This document shows, in pieces, positions 42,532 through 52,883 of a stretch of 64,000 nt of DNA (positions are counted from its first letter, which is position 1; every line of letters starts with the position of its first letter). The notes under the pieces were generated by a model that was not told the origin of the DNA, did no database searches, and was given only the letters and a program-made list of their open reading frames with translations. Source of the DNA: Photobacterium lipolyticum (GTDB lineage: Bacteria > Pseudomonadota > Gammaproteobacteria > Enterobacterales > Vibrionaceae); contig NZ_PYMC01000006.1 of assembly GCF_003026475.1 (NCBI RefSeq), positions 175,052 to 239,051 on the forward strand, in the 5' to 3' direction. The translations under genes were made by a program, and so were the position numbers.

Positions 42532-44232
42532 ATGACGGGTCAACGACTAAAGCTTCAGTTTCAGCGTCTGTATGATCACTTCTCTGGTGCTGAAAGCGAA
42601 ACGAACTTACATGATATTTCCGAAGTTCTGTTTTGTACGCGACGAAATGTGCGAATGGTTATAAATAAAATGGTTGAAAAGGGGTGGATCGACTGGCAAC
42701 CGGCTGTTGGGCGAGGAAAACAATCTCGATTGATTTTCCATAGTACAGACAGTGAGTTACAGTATATGCATGCTAGAAAGCTGGTGACGGAAGGAAAACT
42801 GGAACCCGCTTTGGCTGCACTCGATAACAATGGCGATAAGCTGGCCCAATTGATTCAGGAGCAGCTTGGTGTAACCACCCTGAAAGGTAGGCAAATTGTT
42901 CGTATACCTTACTACCGACCTTTCACCAATATGAACCCTTTGCGTCCTTTACGGCGTTCAGAACAGCATTTAGTTCGACAGATTTTCAGTGGCCTCACTC
43001 GTATAAATGAGGAAAAAGAGGAAGTCGAAGGGGATCTTGCTCACCACTGGGAATCAATTACTCCTCGTCATTGGCGTTTTTACTTGCGTCCGGCTGTCCG
43101 ATTCCATGACGGGAAATTAATGGAAAGCCGTGATGTTGTTGCGACGTTAGAGCTGGTGAAGAAGCACCGTTTGTTCAAGCACCTCAAAAGTATTCAATCA
43201 CCGTTTCCCAATACCATTGATATTTATTTATGTCGGGATGATGTGCGCTTACCTGATTTGATGGCAAATATATTGGCGATGATTCAGCCTGCAGATGCAC
43301 TCAGTCGCAAAGATATTGACATGTATCCGATTGGTACCGGGCCTTATAAAGTCGCGTTAAATGATAAGCAGCGACTCAAGCTTGAAGCGTTTGATCAATA
43401 TTTTGGTTTTCGCGCGCTGATCGATATGGTTGATATCTGGATTTTAGCTGGCTTTACTGCTTGTTATCTGAAGCCGACGACTGATATTAATAAACTGGAT
43501 CCGATCAATGTATCGACCAGACTCAAACTTGATGAAGGTTGTAACTATTTACTGTTTAACCGTGTCACGGGCCTGGCAAATAATGAAGAGTGGCTGGCGT
43601 ATTTTCATGCGAGGCTAACTCCGCTAAATATTTTGCGATTACTTGATCATACTAAAATAGGTGACTTCCGCTTAACAAATGCTTACGGATTACTACCTGG
43701 TTGGGCGCACATTTTGCCAGCTCGGGCGGTTGATTCGGCACCCGCAAAACGAACCGTTACATTGGCTTACCAACAGGAGCATCCGGTTTATCCGCATGTC
43801 GCAGCAACGCTAAGCGAAATATTGGCAGAAGATGGGTTGCGTCTTAAAGTTATAGAACTATCGTCATCAGATATTTTGCTTGGAAAGCAAGTTGATAAGA
43901 TTGATATCTGGCTTGGAGGTATGAGCTTAAGCAATTATCGTAGCGATGCTATTTTGCCTTGGTTCTATAGTTTTGATCAGTTGTTCAGAGTGATGCCAAA
44001 GGAAGAGTTTGCTGATCTGGAGCGACAGGTCATGACTTGGCGTGCTGATATTGAAGCGCTTTTCCCGGCTGATGAAATAGGCGCTAACCTGGTACAAAGC
44101 GGGCAGATATTACCCTTGTTCCATAATTGGTTAGGTGTAGACAGTTCTGGATCAATTGAAGGGATGGCTTCGAATGCAATGGGCTGGTTTGACTTTAAGT
44201 CGGTATGGATGAAGCCAGAGCTGAAGACCTAG
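42532..44232 (+). CDS. sgrR: SgrR-family regulator with solute-binding domain
   Basis: 566-aa cytoplasmic regulator; E. coli SgrR is 551 aa. N-terminal SgrR_N winged-helix domain (residues about 5-115, LQFQRLYDHFSGAESETNLHDI, TRRNVRMVINKMVEKGWI), then an SBP_bac_5-like ligand domain (PRHWRFYLRPAVRFHDGKLM, RDVVATLELVKKH, MYPIGTGPYKV). No signal peptide, as fits a DNA-binding member of this family. Family members sense sugar-phosphate stress or other small ligands. No sgrS-like small RNA or sugar exporter is evident beside it, so the regulon is unknown here. Confidence 0.85.
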   Translation: MTGQRLKLQFQRLYDHFSGAESETNLHDISEVLFCTRRNVRMVINKMVEKGWIDWQPAVGRGKQSRLIFHSTDSELQYMHARKLVTEGKLEPALAALDNNGDKLAQLIQEQLGVTTLKGRQIVRIPYYRPFTNMNPLRPLRRSEQHLVRQIFSGLTRINEEKEEVEGDLAHHWESITPRHWRFYLRPAVRFHDGKLMESRDVVATLELVKKHRLFKHLKSIQSPFPNTIDIYLCRDDVRLPDLMANILAMIQPADALSRKDIDMYPIGTGPYKVALNDKQRLKLEAFDQYFGFRALIDMVDIWILAGFTACYLKPTTDINKLDPINVSTRLKLDEGCNYLLFNRVTGLANNEEWLAYFHARLTPLNILRLLDHTKIGDFRLTNAYGLLPGWAHILPARAVDSAPAKRTVTLAYQQEHPVYPHVAATLSEILAEDGLRLKVIELSSSDILLGKQVDKIDIWLGGMSLSNYRSDAILPWFYSFDQLFRVMPKEEFADLERQVMTWRADIEALFPADEIGANLVQSGQILPLFHNWLGVDSSGSIEGMASNAMGWFDFKSVWMKPELKT

Positions 44233-44466
44233 GCTATCAGCACTCATTGATGTTAAAACAGCGTTATCGAGGACAGGCAAGCTTCAGGTTGTTTTGTCCT
44301 GCCACTAAGGCAACCAATATTGTACATTTTCACTTTGAATAATATTGATTTTTGTTAGGATAATGTTGATGTTATTTTACGCATAATGGGTTTGCTTCAC
44401 GTAAATTTATATCAGGAATGTGTATTCTTTCATCAGTGATAATATCTCAAGGAGCTGAGGATAAGT

Positions 44467-45900
44467 ATGAAAATACAACAGGTTATATATGCCAGTTTAG
44501 GTTTTTTTACTGCTTTCCCGGTATTCGCCTCTGATACCACACTGGATTTGACTCAATCGACGATAGGTTACGTCTCATTAATACTATTCGGGCTGGCTTA
44601 TTGTCTGGTGATGGCCGAAGAATTTTTAAATCTTCGTAAATCCAAGCCGGTATTGCTTGCGGCAGGTTTGATTTGGTTAATGATAGGGTATTTCTTTCAG
44701 CAGCAAGGTCAAATAGAAGTCGCCAAGCGGGCTTTAGATCATAATTTACTGGAATATGCTGAGCTACTTTTATTTCTACTCGTTGCGATGACGTATATCA
44801 ATGCTATGGAAGAGCGCCGTCTGTTCGATGCTCTACAGGCCTGGATGGTCAGTAAAGGTTTTAACTTCCGAACTTTATTTTGGTTAACCGGTATTTTATC
44901 TTTCTTGATTTCACCAATTGCCGATAACTTGACAACGGCGTTATTGATGTGTGCTGTAGTTATGAAAGTAGGGGGGAATAACGCCAAGTTTATTAATTTA
45001 GCTTGCATCAATATTGTCATCGCCGCCAATGCCGGTGGGGCATTTAGTCCGTTTGGTGATATTACGACGCTGATGGTCTGGCAGGCTGGGCTAGTTTCTT
45101 TTAGTAGCTTCTTATCCTTATTTATACCTTCTTTAGTTAATTATTTACTTCCGGCTTTTATCATGTCGCGATTTGTACCAACAACTCAGCCCGATACAAT
45201 CAGTGAATATGTCGAGTTAAAACGTGGTGCTCGACGTATTGTATTATTATTTCTGCTGACTATTTCAACGGCGGTTGGTTTCCATGGTTTTGTTCATTTA
45301 CCTCCGGTGGTTGGCATGATGATGGGGTTGGCATATTTACAATTTTTCGGTTATTTCTTGCGCAGAACATTACCGGGTTCTTTGGCGAAAAAGAAAGCGA
45401 TAGCCCTAGCCAACCGTGATGATGCGGCATTGAAACGTTTAGGTTCAGTTGTTCCTTTTGATGTGTTTAAACGAGTATCTCATGCCGAGTGGGACACCTT
45501 ACTGTTCTTTTATGGCGTAGTAATGTGTGTGGGAGGCCTGAGTTTACTCGGCTATTTAGGCCTGGTTTCTGAAGTCATGTATACCCAATGGAACCCGATG
45601 TGGGCCAATGTTATGGTGGGTATCTTATCGGCAATCGTGGATAATATTCCGGTGATGTTCGCAGTGTTAACGATGAACCCTGAGATGTCTGTTGGTAACT
45701 GGTTATTGGTGACACTGACTGCAGGCGTCGGGGGCAGTTTACTCTCTATTGGATCTGCAGCTGGTGTGGCACTAATGGGGGCTGCACATGGTAAATACAC
45801 CTTCTTTGGTCATTTAAAATGGATGCCAGTCATTGCATTAGGATATGCCTCCAGTATTGCAATCCATCTGTTTATAAATGGATCGATGTTTAATGTTTAA
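44467..45900 (+). CDS. nhaD: Na+/H+ antiporter NhaD
   Basis: 477-aa inner-membrane sodium/proton antiporter of the NhaD (ArsB/NhaD superfamily) type common in marine Vibrio. An N-terminal signal-like segment (1-22) precedes about 12 TMs. Landmarks: FLISPIADNLTTALLMCAVV and its symmetric counterpart VMVGILSAIVDNIPVMFAVL (paired re-entrant DN motifs), NAGGAFSPFGDITTLMVWQAG and GVGGSLLSIGSAAGVALMGAAHG. Preceded by AAGGAG. Monocistronic. Role: sodium and pH homeostasis, consistent with a marine habitat. Confidence 0.95.
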   Translation: MKIQQVIYASLGFFTAFPVFASDTTLDLTQSTIGYVSLILFGLAYCLVMAEEFLNLRKSKPVLLAAGLIWLMIGYFFQQQGQIEVAKRALDHNLLEYAELLLFLLVAMTYINAMEERRLFDALQAWMVSKGFNFRTLFWLTGILSFLISPIADNLTTALLMCAVVMKVGGNNAKFINLACINIVIAANAGGAFSPFGDITTLMVWQAGLVSFSSFLSLFIPSLVNYLLPAFIMSRFVPTTQPDTISEYVELKRGARRIVLLFLLTISTAVGFHGFVHLPPVVGMMMGLAYLQFFGYFLRRTLPGSLAKKKAIALANRDDAALKRLGSVVPFDVFKRVSHAEWDTLLFFYGVVMCVGGLSLLGYLGLVSEVMYTQWNPMWANVMVGILSAIVDNIPVMFAVLTMNPEMSVGNWLLVTLTAGVGGSLLSIGSAAGVALMGAAHGKYTFFGHLKWMPVIALGYASSIAIHLFINGSMFNV

Positions 45901-45902
45901 TC

Positions 45903-45931
45903 GGCACCTAAAAGCCGTTGAATTCGCGCTG
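45903..45931. repeat. Repeat family B, short relic
   Basis: CACCTAAAAGCC and GAATTCGCGCTGAA match words of the family B left end. Very short, so only weakly supported. Confidence 0.4.
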
Positions 45932-46017
45932 AATTCGGCAATATTTCTGCTTTTTCCTATGTCATGTTTTAGTAATCAAGCTAAGCTAAAGGTGATAAAT
46001 GTCAAAGGGATAGGCAT

Positions 46018-46677
46018 ATGAGTAAAGTTGGATTGCTATGCTTGAGTGCTTTGTTGTTGCTTAACCCGTTACAAACGGCGACAGCAATGGATTTAGCAAC
46101 CATTTTTCGCATGCCTGCGTTCAAGCTTGGTATGGCAGGTAGTGCTGGTACTGTAGAAGTGTCTGATAGTAAATCATTTTCTGACGTTCCGTTTAAATCA
46201 AGTAACTCTTTATCGCCTGTTGTCACACTGATACAACCACCAGTATATTTCGGCGAAGATAGTCGTTGGGGATACCATACCGAGTTGAATATTAAGTACT
46301 TTAAGCTTGATTATGATAACGATGATGCGCGTTATCAAGATGGTGAACTTAAAGGTTATACCACTGACATTACTCCTATATTGTTTTACCAGTGGGGTCA
46401 TAAAAAGCTATGTACCAACTGCCGCAGTTGGCGAGTTGAAGCGGGAGTAGGGATGCATTACTTGAATTCTGACGGGAAATTACAGCAATTTGATGGAAAA
46501 AAGATTGCGTTTTCGAGTGTTGGCTTTGGTTTCAATTCACACATTGGTGCTGTTGTGAATTATCGCCAATGGGAACTGGGCTTAAGACTGGTCGTCCCGA
46601 CTCGAATAAATGATGACGATGACGATGCGGATGCAAGGCACGCATTATCATCAGTAAGCCTTGCTTATCGCTTTTAA
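46018..46677 (+). CDS. Small outer-membrane beta-barrel protein
   Basis: 219 aa, no named family. A signal peptide (1-24, ends TATA-MDL) and a barrel-like body with repeating aromatic strands (RWGYHTELNIKYFKLDYD, RSWRVEAGVGMHYLN, VVNYRQWELGLRLVVP) ending SVSLAYRF with terminal Phe. Contains a CTNC pair in an external loop and a run of Asp (DDDDDAD) that could bind cations. Likely about eight strands, OmpW/OmpA-barrel size. Confidence 0.65.
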   Translation: MSKVGLLCLSALLLLNPLQTATAMDLATIFRMPAFKLGMAGSAGTVEVSDSKSFSDVPFKSSNSLSPVVTLIQPPVYFGEDSRWGYHTELNIKYFKLDYDNDDARYQDGELKGYTTDITPILFYQWGHKKLCTNCRSWRVEAGVGMHYLNSDGKLQQFDGKKIAFSSVGFGFNSHIGAVVNYRQWELGLRLVVPTRINDDDDDADARHALSSVSLAYRF

Positions 46678-46696
46678 AAAATCTATCGAGGTTAAC

Positions 46697-46725
46697 AGGC
46701 GCGGTTATCGCGCCTTTGTTTCTTG
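46697..46725. terminator. Terminator between convergent genes
   Basis: AGGCGCG / CGCGCCT with a 5-nt loop, followed by TTGTTTCTTGTTT. Ends the outer-membrane gene; may also act on the aldolase gene. Confidence 0.85.
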
Positions 46726-46730
46726 TTTAG

Positions 46731-47738
46731 CTAAAGCGCCTGCTTTATAGCGGTTAAGAAGGTATCAATGTCTTTGCGAGTGATATCCAGATGAGTGACC
46801 AGTCGCATTGGGTTGCCCGCACTGAGTAAAATATCTTGTTCTTTTAGCCGAGAAACAAGACGGTTTTGATCTATGGTCGGATCTACTCTAGCAAAAACCA
46901 TATTAGTCTGGACAAGTTCTGGTTTAACCGTGAAACCCTGAATGTCTGCCAATTGTTCAGCAAGGTAATGTGCATTGGCATGATCATCAGCCAATCTGGT
47001 TACATTCTCTGTTAATGCCTGTTTGCCTGCCGCGGCGAGAATACCAGCCTGGCGCATACCTCCGCCTAAAACCTTACGCCAGCGGCGGGCTTTAGCAATT
47101 AACTCGTTGCTACCAAGCAATAAAGAGCCAATAGGTGCCCCTAGGCCTTTGGACAAACAGATGGTCATTGAGTCGAAATGCATTGCGATTTCGGTGATAT
47201 CAACATTTAAAGCAACTGCTGCGTTATACACGCGCGCACCATCTAAGTGAAGTTTTAAGCCATGCTGTTCCGTAAATTGACGAGCTTGTCGCAGGTATGA
47301 AAGAGGAAGTACTTTGCCATTAATTGTATTTTCTAAACTGAGCAGAGTCGTACGTGCAAAGTGGGGGTCGATTGGTTTGATAACGGCTTCGAGTTTATCA
47401 AACGACAGTGAGCCATCTTTTTCATTGTCGATAGGCTGAGGCTGAATAGAGCCGAGTACAGCGGCACCACCACCTTCAAATTTATAGTTGTGTGCTTGCT
47501 GACCACAAAGGTATTCATCACCACGCTCACAATGCGACATTAGTGCGAGTAAGTTTGCCTGTGTACCAGAGCTACAAAAAATTGCCGCTTCAAATCCATG
47601 ACGTTCAGCAGACCACCGTTCTAATTCATTGACGGTTGGGTCATCTCCATACACATCATCCCCGACAGGAGCAGTAGCCATCGCTTGCTGCATCGACGGA
47701 GTCGGGCGGGTAACGGTATCAGAGCGAAAATCTATCAT
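46731..47738 (-). CDS. ltaE: Low-specificity L-threonine aldolase
   Basis: 335-aa PLP enzyme cleaving L-threonine/allo-threonine to glycine and acetaldehyde. Family start [50 protein letters not shown] and the PLP Lys in [39 protein letters not shown] is conserved. Length matches E. coli LtaE (333). Single gene. Confidence 0.95.
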   Translation of the reverse strand: MIDFRSDTVTRPTPSMQQAMATAPVGDDVYGDDPTVNELERWSAERHGFEAAIFCSSGTQANLLALMSHCERGDEYLCGQQAHNYKFEGGGAAVLGSIQPQPIDNEKDGSLSFDKLEAVIKPIDPHFARTTLLSLENTINGKVLPLSYLRQARQFTEQHGLKLHLDGARVYNAAVALNVDITEIAMHFDSMTICLSKGLGAPIGSLLLGSNELIAKARRWRKVLGGGMRQAGILAAAGKQALTENVTRLADDHANAHYLAEQLADIQGFTVKPELVQTNMVFARVDPTIDQNRLVSRLKEQDILLSAGNPMRLVTHLDITRKDIDTFLTAIKQAL

Positions 47739-47972
47739 TTTTTTAGCTTCCTATTTATCTGAAAGTATTAGCTTAGCTCACTATATCATCACGCCCTCAT
47801 ACGCGGAACCGCATGTTTTCAACCCAAGGAGAGGGGCAGAGGTAATGTTTTTGACAAAAATAAAATCTGTCACATTTTAAAGAAAATCGTTTTTTAAGAG
47901 CTTTTACTACTATTGAGTAAGGCATTATTGACTAAACTATTAGTAAGGGATGTGAATTCGGAGGGACAGATC

Positions 47973-48275
47973 ATGTTAGCTGAATATCGGAAATTTACTT
48001 TACCCGGAAAAGCTCATCTCCATGCTAGCGTTAAAGTGATCCCGACCGGTGAGTTGGAAGTGTTTATTAAGGAAAAACATGATGAGTTGCACGCTGATTT
48101 TGATGAGTTGTGCTTCTATTCATGCGGAAGGAACACGGAATTGATATGCAAAGAGCATGCTGGTCAGGATAAGGTTCGTTGGCATATAGATTTAGCGAAC
48201 GAAGATGCCAGAGAGCTGGCGAAGCTGATCGAGTCAGCCGAAGAAGAGTTTGAAATACTGATGCGTGATTTGTGA
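47973..48275 (+). CDS. Hypothetical acidic protein, 100 aa
   Basis: Unrecognised. Starts at ATG 47973 behind a strong GGAGG; the in-frame TTG 47913 is rejected. MLAEYRKFTLPGKAHLHASV then a beta-hairpin-like VIPTGELEVFIKEKHDEL, a CFYSCGRNTELICKEH segment with three Cys, and a long acidic helix ANEDARELAKLIESAEEEFEI. Cytoplasmic. The Cys/His arrangement might bind a metal but is not a known motif. Own terminator. Confidence 0.65.
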   Translation: MLAEYRKFTLPGKAHLHASVKVIPTGELEVFIKEKHDELHADFDELCFYSCGRNTELICKEHAGQDKVRWHIDLANEDARELAKLIESAEEEFEILMRDL

Positions 48276-48308
48276 AATACGTGTCGGTTGGCAAACGGCA
48301 GATGATAT

Positions 48309-48339
48309 AAGCCCTACTTAATATGTAGGGCTTATTTTT
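48309..48339 (+). terminator. Intrinsic terminator
   Basis: AAGCCCTAC / GTAGGGCTT with a 7-nt loop, followed by ATTTTTG. Confidence 0.9.
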
Positions 48340-48399
48340 GTGGCGTTAATGTAAAAGCAATTAGGCCGACGGTAGGTCAATTTTCTTAACCGATTAATA

Positions 48400-49731
48400 T
48401 CAAGCCTTTCGCAAAGTCCAAAGCATCCAGGTTGTCAAAATGGCACTGCATAACGGCAAAGCAATCCAAACGCCATTGACGCCGAATAATTTTGCCAATA
48501 CAAAAATGAACAGAGTGATAAAGATCAGTTTGCCACCGGTTAGAATCGATGCCTCTTTAGCCTGGTTAACTGATTGGAAATACGTTGCGCCAACTAGCAG
48601 CATACCTTCCATTGGTAGTCCCCAAAAATAGCGTTGCATACCGTTAATAGTTTCGGGTTGAAGTGCCTGATTATCACCGGCAAACAGATAAACGACCCAT
48701 TCAGGGAAGCCATACAGAATAAACAGGCCAAAAGCGGCTACGATTAGTGTGGTCGCAAATGCAATGTTACGTACTTTGATAACGCGATCTTTCAGTCCTG
48801 CACCTGTGTTGTAACTGGTGATCGGCTGAATACCTAGCGCAATACCCTCGAAAACCAGATAAAAGAAGGCTTCGGTATAACTGACAATACTGTATGCCGC
48901 GACGTGAATTGCACTGCCTACCCAGAGGAAGGCTTTGTTATGCAGAATGAGTACCACAGACAGATACAGATACATGAGCAGGCTTGAGATGCCGAGGCGT
49001 AAAATCTGAGTAACGATGTCCCACTTTAATTTCAGGCTGTCCATGCTAAACCGCAGGCTGCTTTTATCGCTAAAGAAATGCTGCAGGCAGAGCAGGCATG
49101 TCGCAGCCTGAGAAAGCATGGTGGCGATGGCTGCCCCTGTCAGTTCATAAGGGAAGACTACAATCAGTAACCAATCGAGAACGATGTTAAGGATCCCGCC
49201 AAAAATCATGATAAGGGTCACGCGATTTGGCTGACCATCATTTCGAAGCAGAGATGAAAAGGCCATAGAGATGATCGGAAAAGCACCTAATAAGAAATAC
49301 CAGAAAAGGTAATCGGAGGCCATTTCCAAAATTTCGCCTTCTGCGCCAATCCATAGCAAGATATCGTGGCCGAATAAGATACCGGCACTGCAAAAAAACA
49401 CGGAGGCGATCAGGCATAATGTCAGTGCATTTCCGACTATTTGTCTAGCCTGATCGGTTTTCTGTTCGCCTAGTTTGATAGAGACTAACGCCGAAGCGCC
49501 CATGCCTAACATGGCACCAATGGCGTATAAAATTGAACCGATAGGGTAGCCAAGGATGATACCGGCTAGTCCTTTTTCGCCAATGACATGGCCAACGAAC
49601 ATACCATCAATCGCGACATATACCCCGGTGACTAACATTGCGGCGATAGTTGGCAAGGTATAACGCCAGAACAGGCGGAAGATAGAATCATCACGTAATG
49701 ATAAAAATTGGGAAGAGCTGGATGCTGGCAT
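48400..49731 (-). CDS. MATE-family efflux transporter
   Basis: 443-aa, 12-TM inner-membrane exporter with two MatE repeats. FWRYTLPTIAAMLVTGVYVAIDGMFVGH and GMGASALVSIKLGEQKTDQA are typical of the MepA-like (DinF/MepA) branch rather than NorM; the second repeat begins about residue 230 (ILRLGISSLLMYLYLSVVLIL). Drives out cationic drugs or metabolites using Na+ or H+. No regulator gene lies beside it. Confidence 0.9.
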   Translation of the reverse strand: MPASSSSQFLSLRDDSIFRLFWRYTLPTIAAMLVTGVYVAIDGMFVGHVIGEKGLAGIILGYPIGSILYAIGAMLGMGASALVSIKLGEQKTDQARQIVGNALTLCLIASVFFCSAGILFGHDILLWIGAEGEILEMASDYLFWYFLLGAFPIISMAFSSLLRNDGQPNRVTLIMIFGGILNIVLDWLLIVVFPYELTGAAIATMLSQAATCLLCLQHFFSDKSSLRFSMDSLKLKWDIVTQILRLGISSLLMYLYLSVVLILHNKAFLWVGSAIHVAAYSIVSYTEAFFYLVFEGIALGIQPITSYNTGAGLKDRVIKVRNIAFATTLIVAAFGLFILYGFPEWVVYLFAGDNQALQPETINGMQRYFWGLPMEGMLLVGATYFQSVNQAKEASILTGGKLIFITLFIFVLAKLFGVNGVWIALPLCSAILTTWMLWTLRKA

Positions 49732-49809
49732 AGTGAATCATCTTAAATCAGGTTTGAGGTGTGAAAAATAAGATCGGCGGCGAGGTTGTAATCTCGCGCG
49801 GCTTGCCAC

Positions 49810-50433
49810 TTATATCGGGTAGTATGCCGTCAGTACAATGTATTTGTGCACAACTTTTTTATCCCCACTGCGTTTGAGTGGGTGATGAAGCTGTAATTGC
49901 CCTTCAACGAAAGAGTAACGTTCAGAAATGCTGTCAGGTAGTGTACGTGTTGTGTCGAGTAAACGAATGCCATCAAGACGGTAGTCATCGAGGTTCTCAG
50001 GTACTTGTCCCAGCCACCATGCGGGAATTTCTTTACTGGCTTTACTACGGTCGAACCAATGGTCAGCGACAAGTAATAAGTGATTGCTTTTATTTGGTTG
50101 GTATTTTTTCATTACGGTGTCGATTGTCTCAACAAGTGCTTCTCGACGGGCAAGGTTGGCACTTAACAGATGATGAGCAATGATCCAAATTGTAAAGTCG
50201 TCGGAGCTGATGCTGAATATCGGTTGTGGCAAGTCATTGTCATCGCCGGTCTGTTGCAAATCAACATTGAGCCCTGCCTGCTGGAAGGTCGCAACTATCC
50301 GGCGGCAAAGTGCTTTACCCAGATGGTTTTCGCGCATACCGCGGTTATGCACTGTTGGATAATGTTGCTCGCACAATTGTAAGCAGTCATCCTGAAATTG
50401 TTGAATGCTGACAGCAAGTAGATCACAGACCAA
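49810..50433 (-). CDS. Hypothetical protein, about 207 aa
   Basis: Unrecognised. The open frame begins with TTG at 50433; a TAG lies in frame just upstream, and the first Met is residue 33, so the start is uncertain. Contains QFQDDCLQLCEQHYPTVHNRG, FQQAGLNVDLQQTGDD, DFTIWIIAHHLLSANLARREAL and NHLLLVADHWFDRSK. It has no TM or signal. The alternation of strands and helices suggests a compact alpha/beta fold, perhaps nuclease-like, but no catalytic motif can be named. Confidence 0.5.
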   Translation of the reverse strand: MVCDLLAVSIQQFQDDCLQLCEQHYPTVHNRGMRENHLGKALCRRIVATFQQAGLNVDLQQTGDDNDLPQPIFSISSDDFTIWIIAHHLLSANLARREALVETIDTVMKKYQPNKSNHLLLVADHWFDRSKASKEIPAWWLGQVPENLDDYRLDGIRLLDTTRTLPDSISERYSFVEGQLQLHHPLKRSGDKKVVHKYIVLTAYYPI

Positions 50434-50638
50434 GAATAGCTAACCCCAAAAAAGCAACGACATAACTCAAAGAGCTTATTAAACAGATAGTTATATCGAT
50501 CATGTTGTCCAGATCAGTATAACCCGAATATTATCGTGGATAATTCGGTATCGTAACAGAAAAAAAACGATTGTCTTGCATCAATTCAATGAATTACAGG
50601 TGATTCGAGCAATTAGTATCTAGAAGCGTGAGCGAGGT

Positions 50639-50680
50639 AAAAAACAAGGTCCAATCTGACTGATCTGCCAGATTGAGACC
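50639..50680 (-). terminator. Intrinsic terminator of msrPQ
   Basis: On the minus strand GGTCTCAATCTG / CAGATTGGACC with one bulge, followed by TTGTTTTTTA. The 275-bp gap 50434-50708 otherwise holds no gene. Confidence 0.85.
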
Positions 50681-50708
50681 TAGTAAAGAATGATATCTAT
50701 CAATTGGT

Positions 50709-51338
50709 TTAATGGCGATGAGACTCTAGGTGAGAAGGCGTCGTTGGAAGCCAGTGTTTAAATGTTTTCCAGCGGCAAGCGAGCAATACGGTCGCTACGA
50801 TCAAATATAATCCCGGTTCAATGACGCCGGATTTCACCGACCAGTAATAATGAATCGGTGATAAGATCAATGCCAGATAGACCCAATTATGAAGCTTTTG
50901 CCATTGGCGTCCCAAGCGTCGTTGCATCCCTTGGGAGGATGTTGCCGCTAACGCACCGAGAATAATCCAGCTGATTGCGCCTAACGTGAGGTAAGGGCGA
51001 GAGATGATTTCGCTACCGAGTAATTGCCAATTTAAGCCCAGATCTAAAATCAGATAGCCTGCCAGATGCAAAACAGCCCAGAAGAAACTGTAAATCCCCA
51101 CCAACCGGCGTATTTTGACCAATGATCCTTGTTTGAAATATCGTGCGACAGGGGAGATCAATAAAGTTAACAGCAAAGTGTTCAATGCCGCCTTGCCGGT
51201 GAAGTGGCTGATCCCTTCAATGGGATCTGCGCCTAAATTCCCTGTTAAGGTTTGTCCGAACAATAGCAGCAGGAAACCCAGTGACACCGTATGAATGAAC
51301 ACTTTTAGCCAGAATATCTGTCGCGGTGTTATTTTCAT
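50709..51338 (-). CDS. msrQ: Haem-binding membrane subunit of methionine sulfoxide reductase MsrPQ
   Basis: 209-aa inner-membrane b-type haem/flavin protein that passes electrons from the respiratory chain or flavin reductase to periplasmic MsrP. About six TMs of the ferric-reductase-like fold; candidate haem His residues in GISHFTGKAAL, FWAVLHLAGYL and WQKLHNWVYLALILSPIHYYWS. Length matches E. coli YedZ/MsrQ. Its start overlaps the msrP stop by one base. Confidence 0.94.
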   Translation of the reverse strand: MKITPRQIFWLKVFIHTVSLGFLLLLFGQTLTGNLGADPIEGISHFTGKAALNTLLLTLLISPVARYFKQGSLVKIRRLVGIYSFFWAVLHLAGYLILDLGLNWQLLGSEIISRPYLTLGAISWIILGALAATSSQGMQRRLGRQWQKLHNWVYLALILSPIHYYWSVKSGVIEPGLYLIVATVLLACRWKTFKHWLPTTPSHLESHRH

Positions 51339-52357
51339 CAGAATTGTTTCCTTAGATCCATGCCTTTATATAAATGGGCAACATCTTTCTCATAGCCGTT
51401 GAAGCTTAAACTGGGCTGGCGGCGACTGCTGAACAGATTGCCTTCACCAATAAAACGCTCACTGGCCTGACTCCAGCGAGGGTGATCGACCTTAGGGTTA
51501 ACGTTGGCATAGAAGCCGTATTCCTGTGGTGCCAGGCGATTCCAGGTTGTTGGCGGCTCTTTATCTGTCAACGTGATGCGTACAATAGATTTGATACTTT
51601 TAAATCCGTATTTCCATGGCACAACCAAACGAAGTGGGGCGCCATTCTGAGGCGCGAGAGTTCGTCCGTATAAGCCGACAGAGATTAACGCTAGCGGGTG
51701 CATCGCTTCATCTAAACGCAGGCCTTCTACATAAGGATAATCGATTCCTCCGCCAATACGAGTCGATGCTTGCCCTGGCATCTGCTTAGGATCATACAGG
51801 GTTTCAAACGCGACATATTTGGCATTGCTTTGAGGATCTGCGTGTTTGATCAAATCGGCCAGTGAAAAACCAATCCACGGAATGTTCATTGACCAGGCTT
51901 CAACACAGCGTAAGCGATAGATACGCTCTTCAAGAGGGAATTTCTTAAAGATATCGTCGTAACCTAGAATGATTGGCTTGTTGACTAAACCATCTATTTT
52001 TACTGACCAGGGATCCGTTTTAAAATTTGCAGCCCGAACCGCGGGATCCGATTTATCAGTACCAAATTCATAAAAGTTATTGTATTGAAGAATTTTACTC
52101 TCAGGGGTCAAGGATAAATCCGGGTGGTATCTTGATGACTCTGGTGCGGTTAAAGAGCGACGTAAATCTGTAATGCTGTCAGTCATTTTGTTACCGGAAA
52201 ACAGATCAAAAACGCCTGCCTGGGCGCTAGTGGCAATAGGCATTCCCACTAAGGCAATACCTAACTTTTTCAATATATCCCGACGGTGCTGGTAGACAGA
52301 CTCCGGGGTCGCTTCGTTTTCATTTAATGTCCAGCGGCTAGGTTTTCTAATGAGCAT
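51338..52357 (-). CDS. msrP: Periplasmic methionine sulfoxide reductase, molybdopterin subunit
   Basis: 339-aa Tat-exported molybdoenzyme that repairs oxidised methionines in envelope proteins. Twin-arginine signal [10 protein letters not shown] with cleavage near TSAQA-GVF (about residue 47). The Mo-ligand Cys is C151 in [57 protein letters not shown] and [20 protein letters not shown] are typical. First gene of the pair msrP-msrQ. Needs molybdate, so the ModE encoded at 5.3 kb is relevant to cofactor supply. Confidence 0.95.
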   Translation of the reverse strand: MLIRKPSRWTLNENEATPESVYQHRRDILKKLGIALVGMPIATSAQAGVFDLFSGNKMTDSITDLRRSLTAPESSRYHPDLSLTPESKILQYNNFYEFGTDKSDPAVRAANFKTDPWSVKIDGLVNKPIILGYDDIFKKFPLEERIYRLRCVEAWSMNIPWIGFSLADLIKHADPQSNAKYVAFETLYDPKQMPGQASTRIGGGIDYPYVEGLRLDEAMHPLALISVGLYGRTLAPQNGAPLRLVVPWKYGFKSIKSIVRITLTDKEPPTTWNRLAPQEYGFYANVNPKVDHPRWSQASERFIGEGNLFSSRRQPSLSFNGYEKDVAHLYKGMDLRKQF

Positions 52358-52557
52358 AATTTACCTCTACCTGTTCCGTGCTGTTTCGCTATGTTATCGC
52401 GTTGTTAAATGCCGATTAATGACAAGCTACAAGGGCAGTGTAATTGAACTTCACTTTCTGATAAGACCTGTAAAGCTACAAAATAATTTCAAACAGCAAC
52501 ATTTTTTTCTATGAATTCAAAAATAAAGCAGGTACTTTTCCTGTCGAAGAAAGGATA

Positions 52558-52822
52558 TATACCCAAATGACCTCAAGATGCAGAGTTCAGCGAGAATTCA
52601 TTGCCTTTTAGTCAAGGCAGCCATTTGAGCAAATAGTGGTTCTATTTAGAGAATGGGTAACGCAGAATAAAAGGCAATGAAACTCGCCCTTGGGAGCTCC
52701 TCTGGAAAATCACTTCTTCACAAAATGTGTTTGAAAGGGATTGCCATTTCTACACATATTTCGTTCGAATTGAGTTCCCAGAGGACGCTCTGAATCTCGC
52801 CTCTTGAGGTCGTTTGGGTATA
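52558..52822. repeat. Repeat family B, complete 265-bp element
   Basis: Ends are 21-bp inverted repeats with one mismatch (TATACCCAAATGACCTCAAG at the left; the right end is its complement). An inner perfect 14-bp pair TTCATTGCCTTTTA (52597-52610) / TAAAAGGCAATGAA (52668-52681) gives a second stem. No ORF. Resembles a MITE-like non-autonomous element. Relics of its ends are at 24427, 42221, 45903 and 56724. Fills most of the 526-bp gap 52358-52883. Confidence 0.8.
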
Positions 52823-52883
52823 AGCCCCATGAGTAAATTAAAGCGCCAGAGATATGCTGGTCAGGACCGTTTAGGGATTAGGA

